Shown: positions 1-8,081, numbered from the stretch's first letter. The stretch: 64,000 nucleotides of DNA from Pseudomonas sp. Au-Pse12 (GCF_021341665.1 NZ_JAJTTH010000004.1:558001-622000), one strand, 5' to 3'. Numbers and translations are program-made. Notes: generated by a model not told the origin, from the sequence alone.

Positions 1-1692
1 AAGCGGGCGCGCCAGGCCTCCCGTGCCGAACTCGGCGATCGTGTGTTTGTCCTCGGTGGCAAGGTTCTACTGCTGCTTCTGCTGAGCGTCGCCGTGCTGC
101 TGCCGCTGCTGGCGATCTTCTGGCGCGGCTTCAGTGCCGAGGCCGGGCAGGGCGGTGGCTGGCTGGCGGCCCGCGAGCTGGTCAGCAGCGCCAACTTCCA
201 CTGGTTGCTGGGCAACAGCCTGAAAGTCTCCCTCAGTGTCGCCGCCATCGTGGTGCCCCTGGCCTACCTGTTCGCCTACGCCCTGCAACGCACGCTGATT
301 CCCGGCAAGGGCCTGTGGCGCGGCTTGTCGCTGTTGCCGCTGATGGCACCGTCGATGCTGCCGGGGATTGCCCTGGTCTATCTGTTCGGCAACCAGGGCA
401 TGCTCCGCGGCCTGTTCGCCGAGAACATCTACGGCTTCTGGGGCATCGTCCTCGGCGAAGTCATCTACACCTTTCCCCATGCCCTGATGATCCTGCTCTC
501 GGCCCTGTCCCTGGCGGACGCGCGGCTGTTCGACGCCGCATCGAGCATGGGCGCCAGTCCTGCCAGGGCCTTTCGCAGCATCACCTGGCCGGCCACCCGG
601 CAGGCGGTGTTCGCCGCCTTCTGCCTGGTGTTCACCCTGACCATCACCGACTTCGGCGTGCCGGTGGTGGTGGGTGGTGACTATCAGGTGCTGGCCCTGG
701 AGGCCTACAAGGCGGTGGTGGGGCAGCAGCAGTTCGGTCGCGGCGCGTTGATCGGCATGGTCCTGCTGTTGCCGGCACTGTTCAGCTTCGGCGTCGATGC
801 CTGGCTGCGTCGTCGCCAGGGCGACTCCATGAGCGGTCGCGCCCAGGTGTTCCGGCCTGCGCCATCGCGGCTGCGGGACGCCTGCTACCTGGCCATCGTG
901 CTGCTGATCTGCGCCGCGCTGCTGCTGGTGTTCGGCATGGCGGTGTTTTCCTCGCTGGTGAAGTTCTGGCCCTACAACCTGTCGCTGTCGTTGAACCACT
1001 ACCAGTTCAACGACACCGCCGGCGGTGGCTGGCTGGCCTACCGCAACAGCCTGAGCATGGCCCTGGGCACGGCGCTGATCGGCAGTGTGCTGATCTTCAC
1101 CGGCGCCTACCTGATGGAAAAGACCAGCAGCCAGCGTGGCCTGAACCTGGCGCTGCGCCTGCTCAGTTTCGTGCCGATGGCGGTGCCCGGCCTGGTGCTG
1201 GGCCTGGGCTACGTGTTTTTCTTCAACCTCAACGGCAACCCGCTGCATGTGTTCTACGGCAGCATGACCCTGCTGGTGGTGTGCACCATCGCCCACTACC
1301 TGACCACCGCGCAGATGACCGCCACCACCGCCCTGCGCCAGCTGGATGCCGAGTTCGAGGCCGCCGCGCTGTCGCTCAAGGCGCCGCTGTATCGGCACTT
1401 CCTGCGGGTTACCGTGCCGATCTGCCTGCCGGCGCTGCTGGACATCGTGCGCTACCTGTTCGTCTCGGCCATGACCACGGTGTCGGCGGCGATCTTCCTC
1501 TACAGCCCGGACACCATCCTCGCCGCCGTGGCGGTGCTGAACATGGACGACGCCGGCAACGTCGGCGGCGCCGCGGCCATGTCGACCCTGATCCTGTTCA
1601 CCTCGGCCAGCGTCTCGCTGCTCCTGGCCTGGGCTTCGCGCGGCTTGCTGCGCCGCTCCCAGGCCTGGCGGCAGAGCGCGCCGGGCCATTGA
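1..1692 (+). CDS. ABC transporter permease, 2-aminoethylphosphonate type (5' end outside window)
   Basis: Inner-membrane permease of a phosphonate importer, fused from two homologous halves. The reading frame is open from base 1, so the true start lies upstream; the GTG at 43 is internal. Roughly twelve hydrophobic segments are visible, with two cytoplasmic EAA-type loops that dock the ATPase, one around ASSMGASPARAF and one around AALSLKAPLYRHF. This double-domain layout is that of FbpB/ThiP-like permeases, and the TIGR family for 2-aminoethylphosphonate permeases has the same form. The binding-protein gene follows 47 bases downstream and phosphonate-degradation genes come after it. The ATPase gene is presumably upstream of the window. 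Substrate assignment rests on the neighbours. Confidence 0.85.
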   Translation, partial: KRARQASRAELGDRVFVLGGKVLLLLLLSVAVLLPLLAIFWRGFSAEAGQGGGWLAARELVSSANFHWLLGNSLKVSLSVAAIVVPLAYLFAYALQRTLIPGKGLWRGLSLLPLMAPSMLPGIALVYLFGNQGMLRGLFAENIYGFWGIVLGEVIYTFPHALMILLSALSLADARLFDAASSMGASPARAFRSITWPATRQAVFAAFCLVFTLTITDFGVPVVVGGDYQVLALEAYKAVVGQQQFGRGALIGMVLLLPALFSFGVDAWLRRRQGDSMSGRAQVFRPAPSRLRDACYLAIVLLICAALLLVFGMAVFSSLVKFWPYNLSLSLNHYQFNDTAGGGWLAYRNSLSMALGTALIGSVLIFTGAYLMEKTSSQRGLNLALRLLSFVPMAVPGLVLGLGYVFFFNLNGNPLHVFYGSMTLLVVCTIAHYLTTAQMTATTALRQLDAEFEAAALSLKAPLYRHFLRVTVPICLPALLDIVRYLFVSAMTTVSAAIFLYSPDTILAAVAVLNMDDAGNVGGAAAMSTLILFTSASVSLLLAWASRGLLRRSQAWRQSAPGH

Positions 1693-1739
1693 CCCTTGTT
1701 CACCCACCCTCTGATCTGCACTCACTAAGGAACCGCACC

Positions 1740-2765
1740 ATGTTCAAGCCCCTGGCTCTTGCCGCTGCCGTCCTCTCTGCTGTCAGCCTGAACGCGTTTG
1801 CTGGGAAAACCGAGCTGACGGTCTACACCGCCCTCGAAGCCGAGCAACTGAAGAGCTACAAGCAGGCCTTCGAAAAGGCCAACCCGGATGTGGAGATCAA
1901 ATGGGTGCGTGATTCCACCGGGATCATCACCGCCAAGCTGCTGGCGGAAAAAGCCCGGCCGCAAGCCGATGCGGTCTGGGGCCTAGCGGCGTCCAGCCTG
2001 GCGATCCTCGACCAGCAGGGCATGCTGCAACGCTACGCGCCCAAGGACCTGGGCCAGATCGGCGCGAACTACCGCGACGCCGCCAACCCTCCCGCCTGGG
2101 TCGGCATGGACGTGTGGGCCGCGACCATCTGCTTCAACACGGTGGAGGCCGAAAAGCAGGGCCTGAGCAAGCCGGTGAGCTGGCAGGACCTGACCAAGCC
2201 CGAGTACAAGGGCAAGATCGTCATGCCCAACCCGGCGTCCTCGGGCACCGGCTTCCTGGATGTCAGCGCCTGGTTGCAGACCTTCGGCGAGAAGCAGGGC
2301 TGGCAGTACATGGATGAGCTGCACCAGAACATCGGCCAGTACGTCCATTCTGGCTCCAAGCCCTGCAAGCTGGCCGCCGCCGGTGAATTCCCCATCGGCA
2401 TCTCCTTCGAATACCCGGCCGTGCAGCTCAAGCGCCAGGGCGCGCCGCTGGACATCGTGCTGCCCAAGGAAGGCCTGGGCTGGGAAATCGAAGCCACGGC
2501 GGTGATCAAGGGCACGCCTCATGAAGAGGCGGCGAAGAAGCTCGCCGACTTCTCCGCCAGCCCCGCGGCCATGGAGCTGTACAAGGAAAACTTCGCCGTG
2601 CTGGCCCAGCCGGGCATCGCCAAGCCGCAGACCGAACTGCCGGCCGACTACGAGCAGCGCCTGATCAAGAACGACTTCGCCTGGGCCTCGAAGAACCGCG
2701 ACCAGATCCTCACCGAATGGCGCAAGCGCTATGACGGCAAGTCGGAAAAGGTTGCCAAGCAGTAA
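1740..2765 (+). CDS. Periplasmic substrate-binding protein of putative 2-aminoethylphosphonate ABC transporter
   Basis: A 341-residue periplasmic binding protein of the FbpA-like class (PhnS2/TIGR03261-like). Residues 1-21 form a signal peptide (hydrophobic core LALAAAVLSAVSL, cleavage after AFA). The mature part begins with the ELTVYTALEAEQ strand usual in this class and has a hinge region around VMPNPASSGTGF. The start at 1740 is preceded by AAGGA at good spacing; an open frame further upstream is an out-of-frame shadow of the permease. It delivers ligand to the permease encoded just upstream. A strong hairpin follows the gene and may favour accumulation of this gene's message over the enzyme genes. 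Confidence 0.85.
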   Translation: MFKPLALAAAVLSAVSLNAFAGKTELTVYTALEAEQLKSYKQAFEKANPDVEIKWVRDSTGIITAKLLAEKARPQADAVWGLAASSLAILDQQGMLQRYAPKDLGQIGANYRDAANPPAWVGMDVWAATICFNTVEAEKQGLSKPVSWQDLTKPEYKGKIVMPNPASSGTGFLDVSAWLQTFGEKQGWQYMDELHQNIGQYVHSGSKPCKLAAAGEFPIGISFEYPAVQLKRQGAPLDIVLPKEGLGWEIEATAVIKGTPHEEAAKKLADFSASPAAMELYKENFAVLAQPGIAKPQTELPADYEQRLIKNDFAWASKNRDQILTEWRKRYDGKSEKVAKQ

Positions 2766-2778
2766 CGACCAGGACTGC

Positions 2779-2808
2779 TGTGGCGAGGGAGCTTGCTCCC
2801 TCGCCACA
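2779..2808. repeat. REP-like perfect hairpin between binding-protein and oxidoreductase genes
   Basis: Arms TGTGGCGAGGGAGC and GCTCCCTCGCCACA, 14 bp each, separated by TT. There is no T-run, so it is not a standard intrinsic terminator. A related half-copy (GGGAGC-AA-GCTCCCTCGCCACC) occurs near 14804-14825. The position directly after a binding-protein gene in an operon is where such elements often stabilise the upstream message. Confidence 0.8.
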
Positions 2809-2825
2809 AACAACGAGGCATGAAC

Positions 2826-3959
2826 ATGACCCATCACAGCGATCTGCTGATCATCGGCGCCGGTATCCTCGGCCTGTCCCACGCCTACGCCGCCGCCAAG
2901 CGCGGTTTGCAGGTGCATGTATTCGAGCGCAGCAGCACGCCGCTGGGCGCTTCGGTGCGCAACTTCGGCCAGGCCCTGGTCACCGGCCAGCCGCCGGGCA
3001 TCATGCTGGAGCTGGCCCGAGCCAGCCGCGAGATCTGGGCCGACTGGCAGCAGCTGGCGGGCCTGCCACTCAAGCGCAACGGTTCCTACCTGTTCGCCCG
3101 CAGCGAAGCCGAGGAACAGTTGCTGGAAGCCTTCTGCGCCGGGCGCGCGCGGGAGCACGGCTACCGCGTCGAACTGCTCCGGGGCGCGGCCCTGAATGAC
3201 CTGTATGGCGGCCAGTTCCGCCATCATCGGGCGGCCTTGCACGGCCTGGACGACCAGCAAGTGTATTCCCGCGAGGCGCTGCCGCTGCTGATCGACTACC
3301 TGCGCCGCGACCTGGGGGTGCAGTTCCACTTCTCGACCCTGGTCCGGGACATCCAGCCGGGCCGGCTGCAGAGCACCGCCGGCAGCTTTCATGCGCCGCA
3401 GATCGTGCTGTGCTCGGGCCACGACTATCAGACCCTGCTGGCCGAGCCGATCGCCACCCTGCAGCCGCAGGTCTGCCGCCTGCAGATGCTCCGCGCCCGG
3501 CCCCAGGTCAACCTCAACCTGCAACATGCCTTGCTCACCGGGCTGAGCTGTGTGCACTACGGCGCCTTCGCCGACCTGCCGCAAGCGGCGGCGGTGCGGG
3601 CGCAGATCCTGCGTGAGGCGCCGCACCTGCATGAGCACGGCATTCACCTGTTGATCAGCCCGACCCCCTACGGCGAGCTGATCATCGGTGACTCCCACGA
3701 CTACGGCAGCGATCCGTCGCCGTTCAACGCCGAACAGGTGGATAACTGGTTGATCGAACTGGCCGAACAGACCCTGGGCTGCAAGGTCCAGGTGGTGGAG
3801 CGCTGGCAGGGTGTGTACGGCGCCCGCGGGCCCGGGCCGTTCTCCTTCCTGGAAGCCGCGCCCGGGGTGCATGTGGCGCTGATGCACACCGGCGTGGGCA
3901 TGAGCGTCGGTCCGGCCATGGCCGAGGGCAATATCGCCCGGCTGCTGGAGCACGCGTGA
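2826..3959 (+). CDS. TIGR03364-family FAD-dependent oxidoreductase, phosphonate catabolism
   Basis: A 377-residue DAO/DadA-like flavoprotein. The N-terminal dinucleotide-binding motif IIGAGILGLSHAYA is at about residues 8-21, and the C-terminal FAD-contacting segment is around HTGVGMSVGPAMAEG. ATG 2826 is preferred to ATG 2820 because the GAGG ribosome-binding site is only one base from 2820 but seven from 2826. This family recurs in phosphonate operons and is thought to oxidise aminoethylphosphonate or its N-methyl derivative at the amine to give phosphonoacetaldehyde; I recall the names PbfC/PbfD or HpnW for such enzymes but cannot decide which subtype this is. It sits between the transporter and a PhnZ-like gene, with one base of overlap to the latter. 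Confidence 0.8.
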   Translation: MTHHSDLLIIGAGILGLSHAYAAAKRGLQVHVFERSSTPLGASVRNFGQALVTGQPPGIMLELARASREIWADWQQLAGLPLKRNGSYLFARSEAEEQLLEAFCAGRAREHGYRVELLRGAALNDLYGGQFRHHRAALHGLDDQQVYSREALPLLIDYLRRDLGVQFHFSTLVRDIQPGRLQSTAGSFHAPQIVLCSGHDYQTLLAEPIATLQPQVCRLQMLRARPQVNLNLQHALLTGLSCVHYGAFADLPQAAAVRAQILREAPHLHEHGIHLLISPTPYGELIIGDSHDYGSDPSPFNAEQVDNWLIELAEQTLGCKVQVVERWQGVYGARGPGPFSFLEAAPGVHVALMHTGVGMSVGPAMAEGNIARLLEHA

Positions 3960-4510
3960 TGAGTCGGCAGCAACGGATCATCGACGAGGTTTTCGGCCTG
4001 TACGAGCGCTTTGGCGACTGCGACTACATTGGCGAGCCGGTGTCGCAGATCGAACACATGTCCCAGGCCGCGCAGCTGGCCCTGGCGGAAGGTCATGACG
4101 ACGAAGTGGTGCTGGCGGCGTTCTTCCACGATATCGGGCATATCTGCCAGCAGGATGCCGAGAACATGGGCGGTTTTGGCGTGGTCAGCCATGAACGCCT
4201 GGGGGCCGACTACCTGCGCCGGGCGGGTTTCAGCGAGCGTCTGGCGCGGTTGGTGGAGTACCACGTCCAGGCCAAGCGCTACCTGACCTTCAAGGAACCC
4301 GAGTATCACCAGCGGCTGAGCGAGGCCAGCCGCCGCACCCTGGAATACCAGGGCGGGGCGATGAGCGCGGCAGAAGCGGCGGCCTTCGAGCTCGATCCTC
4401 TGTACGCGCTGAGTCTGCGCCTGCGCCACTGGGACGAACAGGCCAAGGACCTGTGGGTGCCGGTGATGGACCTGCAGGTGCTCAAGGACAAGGCCTTGGC
4501 GCTGCTTTGA
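3959..4510 (+). CDS. phnZ: PhnZ-type HD-domain phosphonate oxygenase
   Basis: A 183-residue HD-domain protein of the TIGR03276/PhnZ group. PhnZ uses a mixed-valent di-iron site and O2 to split 1-hydroxy-2-aminoethylphosphonate into glycine and phosphate. The metal ligands expected from PhnZ are present: His33, His57-Asp58 (in AAFFHDIGHI), His78, His102 and Asp159. The substrate-gating Tyr23 and Glu26 (DYIGE) are also there. ATG 3959 overlaps the upstream TGA by one base; a GTG directly before it would add one residue. No PhnY-like 2-oxoglutarate hydroxylase is visible in the window to make its usual substrate, so PhnY may lie upstream or the true substrate may differ. Confidence 0.85.
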   Translation: MSRQQRIIDEVFGLYERFGDCDYIGEPVSQIEHMSQAAQLALAEGHDDEVVLAAFFHDIGHICQQDAENMGGFGVVSHERLGADYLRRAGFSERLARLVEYHVQAKRYLTFKEPEYHQRLSEASRRTLEYQGGAMSAAEAAAFELDPLYALSLRLRHWDEQAKDLWVPVMDLQVLKDKALALL

Positions 4511-4523
4511 GCAGAGTGCTTTT

Positions 4524-4632
4524 TGTAGCCGCTGCCGCAGGCTGCGAACGGCTCCGCAGGAGGCGCCGCTTTTGGGAGTGTTGAAGGTCCTGCGGCCCTT
4601 GGCGCAGCCTCGCGGGCTCGGCAGCGGCTACA
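4524..4632. repeat. Paired REP (BIME-like) element after phnZ
   Basis: TGTAGCCGCTGCCG at 4524-4537 and its exact complement CGGCAGCGGCTACA at 4619-4632 flank about 80 bp containing further REP-like sequence (GCAGGCTGCGAACGGCTCCG). The same unit recurs at 24741-24864 and 52046-52077. The right-hand arm covers the TAG stop of the - strand DUF3482 gene. Confidence 0.8.
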
Positions 4633-6007
4633 GGATATGTTGGGCCAGGGCCTCGATCTGCTCCTGGCGCTCGGCCTGGCTCAGGCGTTTGTGCGGGTTG
4701 AGCGACGACCACTGTGGATGCGCCCGGGCCTTGTTCAAGGCGTCGGGCAGTTTGCCCTCGCGCCAGCTTTTGTCTTCCGGTATCGCCAGGCGGATGCTGT
4801 CCAGCGCCGCATGCCCGCGCCGGTTCAGCGCCTGGACCAACTGCCGTTGGCGCAGGGCCAACAGGCGCAGCACGCTGTCGTCCACGCTCAGCTCGCGCTG
4901 GCCCTTGAGCTTGCCTAGCAAACGGCTGCCGTAGCTGCGGGCGGTTTGCAGCGCGCCACCGGCAATCGCCCCGGCCAGGGCCGCGGCGCCCAGGGTCAGG
5001 CCGCCCACCAGCAGGTCCACCCCGGCACCGGCCGCGGCGCCCGCGGCGATGCCACCGCCGACGCGCACCCCCAGTTGCTTGAGGGTTTCCGGGTTGAACA
5101 GGTCGTCGCCCCAGCGTCCGTCCAGCAATGGCAGGTCGCTGGCCGCAGCGTCCTCGGGGCGGAAGGCATAGAGCTTGAGCAGGGCTTCGACGCAGCGCTG
5201 CTCGCGCTGGCGGATGGCCTGGCGCAGTTCGCCGATGGCCTGTTGCTCCAGCTCAGCATCGCTGGCCACGCTGCGGCGGCAGGCGGCGCAGTCCACCAGC
5301 AACTCGGCAATCAGCCGCGCGGCGCTGTGCTGGCGCGCCAGGCGCTGGGCTTGCTGGTCGTCGATCAGCCGTTGCAGGGCCGGGCGCGCATGTTCCAGCA
5401 GCAGGGCCAGGCTTTCATACAGGCGCCGTTCGCCATCTTCCGGCGGCGCCACGCTGTCGAAGCGCACCAGGGCGTGCAACCCCAGGCGGGCCAGGGCTTC
5501 GCGCCAGTCGCCTTCGCGCTGCTCGGCGCTGCTGACGAAATTCAGCACCGGCAGCAGCGGCTTGCCGCAGCCGGTGAGCACTTGCAGTTCATCGCGGTAC
5601 TTGGCCAGCACCGGTTCCCGGGCGTCGATCACATACAGGCCGGCGTCCGAGGCCAGCAGCTGGCGCAGAACCTTGGCCTCCTGCTCGAAACGCTGGCGGG
5701 CCTCGCTGCCTTCAAGAAAGCGTGCCACCCGCGCCGGGCCGTCCAGGCGTTCGCCGGGGCGCTCAAGGCGCTCCAGGTAATCCAGCAGGGCGATGGCGTC
5801 TTCCAGGCCGGGGGTGTCGTAGAGCTCCAGCAGGGGCTGGCCCTCCACCGAGAGGCGGGCGCCTTCCACGTGCCGGGTGGTGCTGGGGCGATGGGAAACT
5901 TCGCCAAACCCCACGTCTCGGGTCAGGGTGCGCAGCAGCGAGGTCTTGCCGACGTTGGTGTGGCCGACCACGGCGAGTTTCAGCGGCGTGTGCCGAGCAT
6001 CAGTCAT
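4628..6007 (-). CDS. DUF3482-domain GTPase
   Basis: A 459-residue Era/Der-like GTPase of unknown function. G1 is GHTNVGKTS (residues 15-23) and G3 is DTPG (64-67). Where a canonical NKxD is expected the protein reads LNFVS, so base specificity may be unusual. The second half is helical and contains a glycine- and alanine-rich segment (around GGGIAAGAAAGAGVDLL and GAAALAGAIAGG) that may insert into or oligomerise at a membrane. The start codon lies inside the end of the upstream DUF2868 gene with an 8-base overlap, pointing to translational coupling. The stop TAG falls in a REP sequence. The partnership with the DUF2868 membrane protein suggests a membrane-associated GTPase pair; the cellular role is unknown. 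Confidence 0.85.
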   Translation of the reverse strand: MTDARHTPLKLAVVGHTNVGKTSLLRTLTRDVGFGEVSHRPSTTRHVEGARLSVEGQPLLELYDTPGLEDAIALLDYLERLERPGERLDGPARVARFLEGSEARQRFEQEAKVLRQLLASDAGLYVIDAREPVLAKYRDELQVLTGCGKPLLPVLNFVSSAEQREGDWREALARLGLHALVRFDSVAPPEDGERRLYESLALLLEHARPALQRLIDDQQAQRLARQHSAARLIAELLVDCAACRRSVASDAELEQQAIGELRQAIRQREQRCVEALLKLYAFRPEDAAASDLPLLDGRWGDDLFNPETLKQLGVRVGGGIAAGAAAGAGVDLLVGGLTLGAAALAGAIAGGALQTARSYGSRLLGKLKGQRELSVDDSVLRLLALRQRQLVQALNRRGHAALDSIRLAIPEDKSWREGKLPDALNKARAHPQWSSLNPHKRLSQAERQEQIEALAQHIL

Positions 6008-7379
6008 GACCGTTCTCCAGCCAGTCGAGGGGCGCGCAATCGGCGAAGGGCAGCTTCAGCTGTTGCAGGGCGCTGTGCCAGTCGCCCAGGCGGTCGGCAT
6101 CCAGGGCCTGGCCGGGCGGGGCTTGCAGCAACCAGACCCGGGTCGCGCTGGCGTTGCGCGCCAGTTCGGCGATCAGCCCGAGGCTGCCGCGGTCCGGCGA
6201 GCGCCGCGGGTCGCAGGCGATCACCAGGCGCGCCGGGGGGAAACGGCTCATCTGTTCCAGCAGGCGGTTGCGCGATTCGCGGCTGTCGAGGATGCCGGCG
6301 TCCTTGACCGTGTCCGGCAACTGCGGCGGCCAGGGGCGCTGGTCGTCCAGCTCGATGGCCACCAGCAAGGCACCGCTGCTGTCCTCGGCGCTGACGCCGC
6401 CTTCGACCCGGTGCAACTGCTCGGGGGCCGCGTCATTGACTCCCAGGCGTTCGCTGCTGGGCATCAGGCGTTCGCGCAGTGAGGCGTAGCCTGGCAGGTT
6501 GAGGTCCAGTTGCAGGCGCGCCTGCCCGTGTTTCCAGCGCCAGCGGCAGAACAGCATCAGCAGCAGGCGCGGTAGCACGCCGTAGATCACCACCAGCACC
6601 ACCAGCCAGATGGCCCAGGACTGGCGGATTAGTTCGGTGTTGTAGACGTCCCGGGTGCTGGCCTGGATGGTCGCCACGCTCGGTGCGCCGAAGCCCAGGC
6701 CCCGGGGCAGGGCGCTGAGGGCGTTGGTAATGGCCACGAAGGCATCGGCGCCCAGCAGGGTGCTCTCCCAGACGAAGCTGTAGCGGTGGGTGGTCAGCAG
6801 CACCAGCAGCATGACCACGGCGCTGAACAGGGCCAGGCACCACAGGCCGTTGATCAGGCTGCCCAGGGCCCAGCGGTTGAGCTTGCGCCGTTGCAGCAAC
6901 AGCAGCAGTGCCGGCGGCAACTGCGCGGCCTTGGCATCGCGGGAAAATTTTTCGCTGAGCCACAGCCACAGGCGGCCCAGGCCGGCCCCGTGTTCACCGG
7001 CAAACAGCAGGCCGGCCAGCCAGCTCAGCAGCAGGACCAGGTTCAGGCCCAGCAGGCTGCCCAGGGCCCAGAACACGTTGACCGGTTGCTGGGTGTTGCC
7101 CAGGGCGCTGAAGGCCAGGCCGGCGCCGCTGATGACCGCCAGGACCGAGAGCGCCAGCAGCGCCAGGCGCGCGCCCTGCTGCCAGTGCAGCAGGGCACTG
7201 TGCAGGCCGTCGCGCTGGGCCAGCCACAGCGCGCGGTTCTGGATGCGGGTCGCCAGGTCGCCGCCCTGGTTGCGGGCCAGGCGATTGGCTTCCTGATCCT
7301 CCAGCGGGCCGGCGTGCTCCTCGCGCAGGCGCACGGTTTCGGTCAGCCACAGTCGTTGCAGGGGAGTCAGTGCAGTCAC
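6000..7379 (-). CDS. DUF2868-domain membrane protein
   Basis: A 459-residue integral membrane protein of unknown function. Hydrophobic segments lie around LALLALSVLAVISGAGLAF and LGLNLVLLLSWLAGLLF in the first third, with two more in the middle (LFSAVVMLLVLL and WLVVLVVIYGVLPRLLLML). The C-terminal third is soluble and resembles a nucleotide-binding or Rossmann-like fold (LLVAIELDD, ARLVIACDPRRSPD). The predicted start is GTG 7379; an ATG at 7387 is out of frame. It overlaps the DUF3482 GTPase gene by 8 bases and the two are commonly found as a pair. The divergent folA gene is 97 bases away. Confidence 0.8.
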   Translation of the reverse strand: MTALTPLQRLWLTETVRLREEHAGPLEDQEANRLARNQGGDLATRIQNRALWLAQRDGLHSALLHWQQGARLALLALSVLAVISGAGLAFSALGNTQQPVNVFWALGSLLGLNLVLLLSWLAGLLFAGEHGAGLGRLWLWLSEKFSRDAKAAQLPPALLLLLQRRKLNRWALGSLINGLWCLALFSAVVMLLVLLTTHRYSFVWESTLLGADAFVAITNALSALPRGLGFGAPSVATIQASTRDVYNTELIRQSWAIWLVVLVVIYGVLPRLLLMLFCRWRWKHGQARLQLDLNLPGYASLRERLMPSSERLGVNDAAPEQLHRVEGGVSAEDSSGALLVAIELDDQRPWPPQLPDTVKDAGILDSRESRNRLLEQMSRFPPARLVIACDPRRSPDRGSLGLIAELARNASATRVWLLQAPPGQALDADRLGDWHSALQQLKLPFADCAPLDWLENGHD

Positions 7380-7441
7380 GCGTCATTCCATCGCTTACAA
7401 AGTGCGCTGAGCATAACTGCTGCAGCGGTGGTCGGGTGAAG

Positions 7442-7469
7442 TTGCCAGGCTTGGGGCCTCTGGTATCCT
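7442..7469 (+). promoter_or_regulatory. Candidate sigma-70 promoter of folA
   Basis: TTGCCA at 7442-7447, a 16-base spacer, and TATCCT at 7464-7469. The start codon of folA (7477) lies only 8 bases after the -10 box, so transcription would begin at or next to the A of ATG, and no Shine-Dalgarno sequence is visible in front of it. Confidence 0.5.
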
Positions 7470-7476
7470 CGCCGGC

Positions 7477-7989
7477 ATGAAAAAATCTCTCCCTCTCAGC
7501 CTGATCGCGGCCCTCGCACAAAACCGCGTGATCGGCGTCGACAACAGCATGCCCTGGCATTTGCCGGGGGATTTCAAATTCTTCAAGGCCACCACCCTGG
7601 GCAAGCCGATCATCATGGGGCGCAAGACCTGGGATTCCCTTGGCCGGCCCTTGCCGGGGCGCTTGAACATCGTGGTCAGTCGTCAGACCAGCCTGGTGCT
7701 CGAAGGTGCCGAGGTCTACCCGTCTTTGGAGGCGGCAGTGGCACGGGCCGAGGAATGGGCCCTGGAGCAGGGCGCCAGCGAGCTGATGCTGATTGGCGGC
7801 GCACAGCTTTACAGCCAGGGCCTGGAGCAGGCGGATCGCCTGTATTTGACGCGGGTGGCCCTGAGCCCGGAAGGCGACGCCTGGTTTCCGGAATTCGATG
7901 AGCAGCAGTGGAAGCGGGTATCAGAGATGCCGAACCCGCCGGAAGGGGACAAGCCGGCGTACAGCTTCGAGGTGTGGGAGAGAAGATGA
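7477..7989 (+). CDS. folA: Dihydrofolate reductase
   Basis: A 170-residue cytosolic enzyme that reduces dihydrofolate to tetrahydrofolate with NADPH; it is the trimethoprim target. Family hallmarks are Trp27 in MPWHLPGDF, the proton-relay acid Asp32, the NADPH-binding GRKTWDSLGRPLPGR stretch, and the IGGAQLYSQGL segment. Length is close to the E. coli enzyme (159) with a slightly longer N-terminus. No ribosome-binding site is visible before the ATG and the best promoter match suggests a leaderless transcript. It diverges from the DUF2868 gene and is followed by an inverted repeat. Confidence 0.97.
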   Translation: MKKSLPLSLIAALAQNRVIGVDNSMPWHLPGDFKFFKATTLGKPIIMGRKTWDSLGRPLPGRLNIVVSRQTSLVLEGAEVYPSLEAAVARAEEWALEQGASELMLIGGAQLYSQGLEQADRLYLTRVALSPEGDAWFPEFDEQQWKRVSEMPNPPEGDKPAYSFEVWERR

Positions 7990-8011
7990 CAGCAGGCAGT
8001 TGCAAGTTTCA

Positions 8012-8063
8012 AGCTACAAGCTGCAAGCAAGAGCCCGTCGGCTTCTACTTGCAGCTTGTAGCT
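8012..8063. repeat. Inverted repeat of the AAGCTGCAAG class after folA
   Basis: AGCTACAAGCTGCAAG (8012-8027) pairs perfectly with CTTGCAGCTTGTAGCT (8048-8063) across a 20-base loop and is followed by GGCGGCTTGCAGCT. It lies between the convergent folA and tcyP genes. The same sequence class appears at 57122-57198 near gshB, so this is a dispersed repeat and not only a terminator. Confidence 0.8.
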
Positions 8064-8081
8064 GGCGGCTTGCAGCTGCTT

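Noticed and set aside
67..1725. Long - strand open frame opposite the phosphonate permease
   Set aside because: Composition is Gln/His/Arg-rich without hydrophobic or catalytic motifs, and the + strand permease is certain.
1281..1739. In-frame upstream extension of the binding-protein gene
   Set aside because: It overlaps the permease gene in another frame, and the signal peptide and ribosome-binding site fix the start at 1740.
4946..6307. 453-codon + strand open frame over the DUF3482 gene
   Set aside because: It spans the end of one gene and the start of another on the opposite strand and shows only shadow composition.
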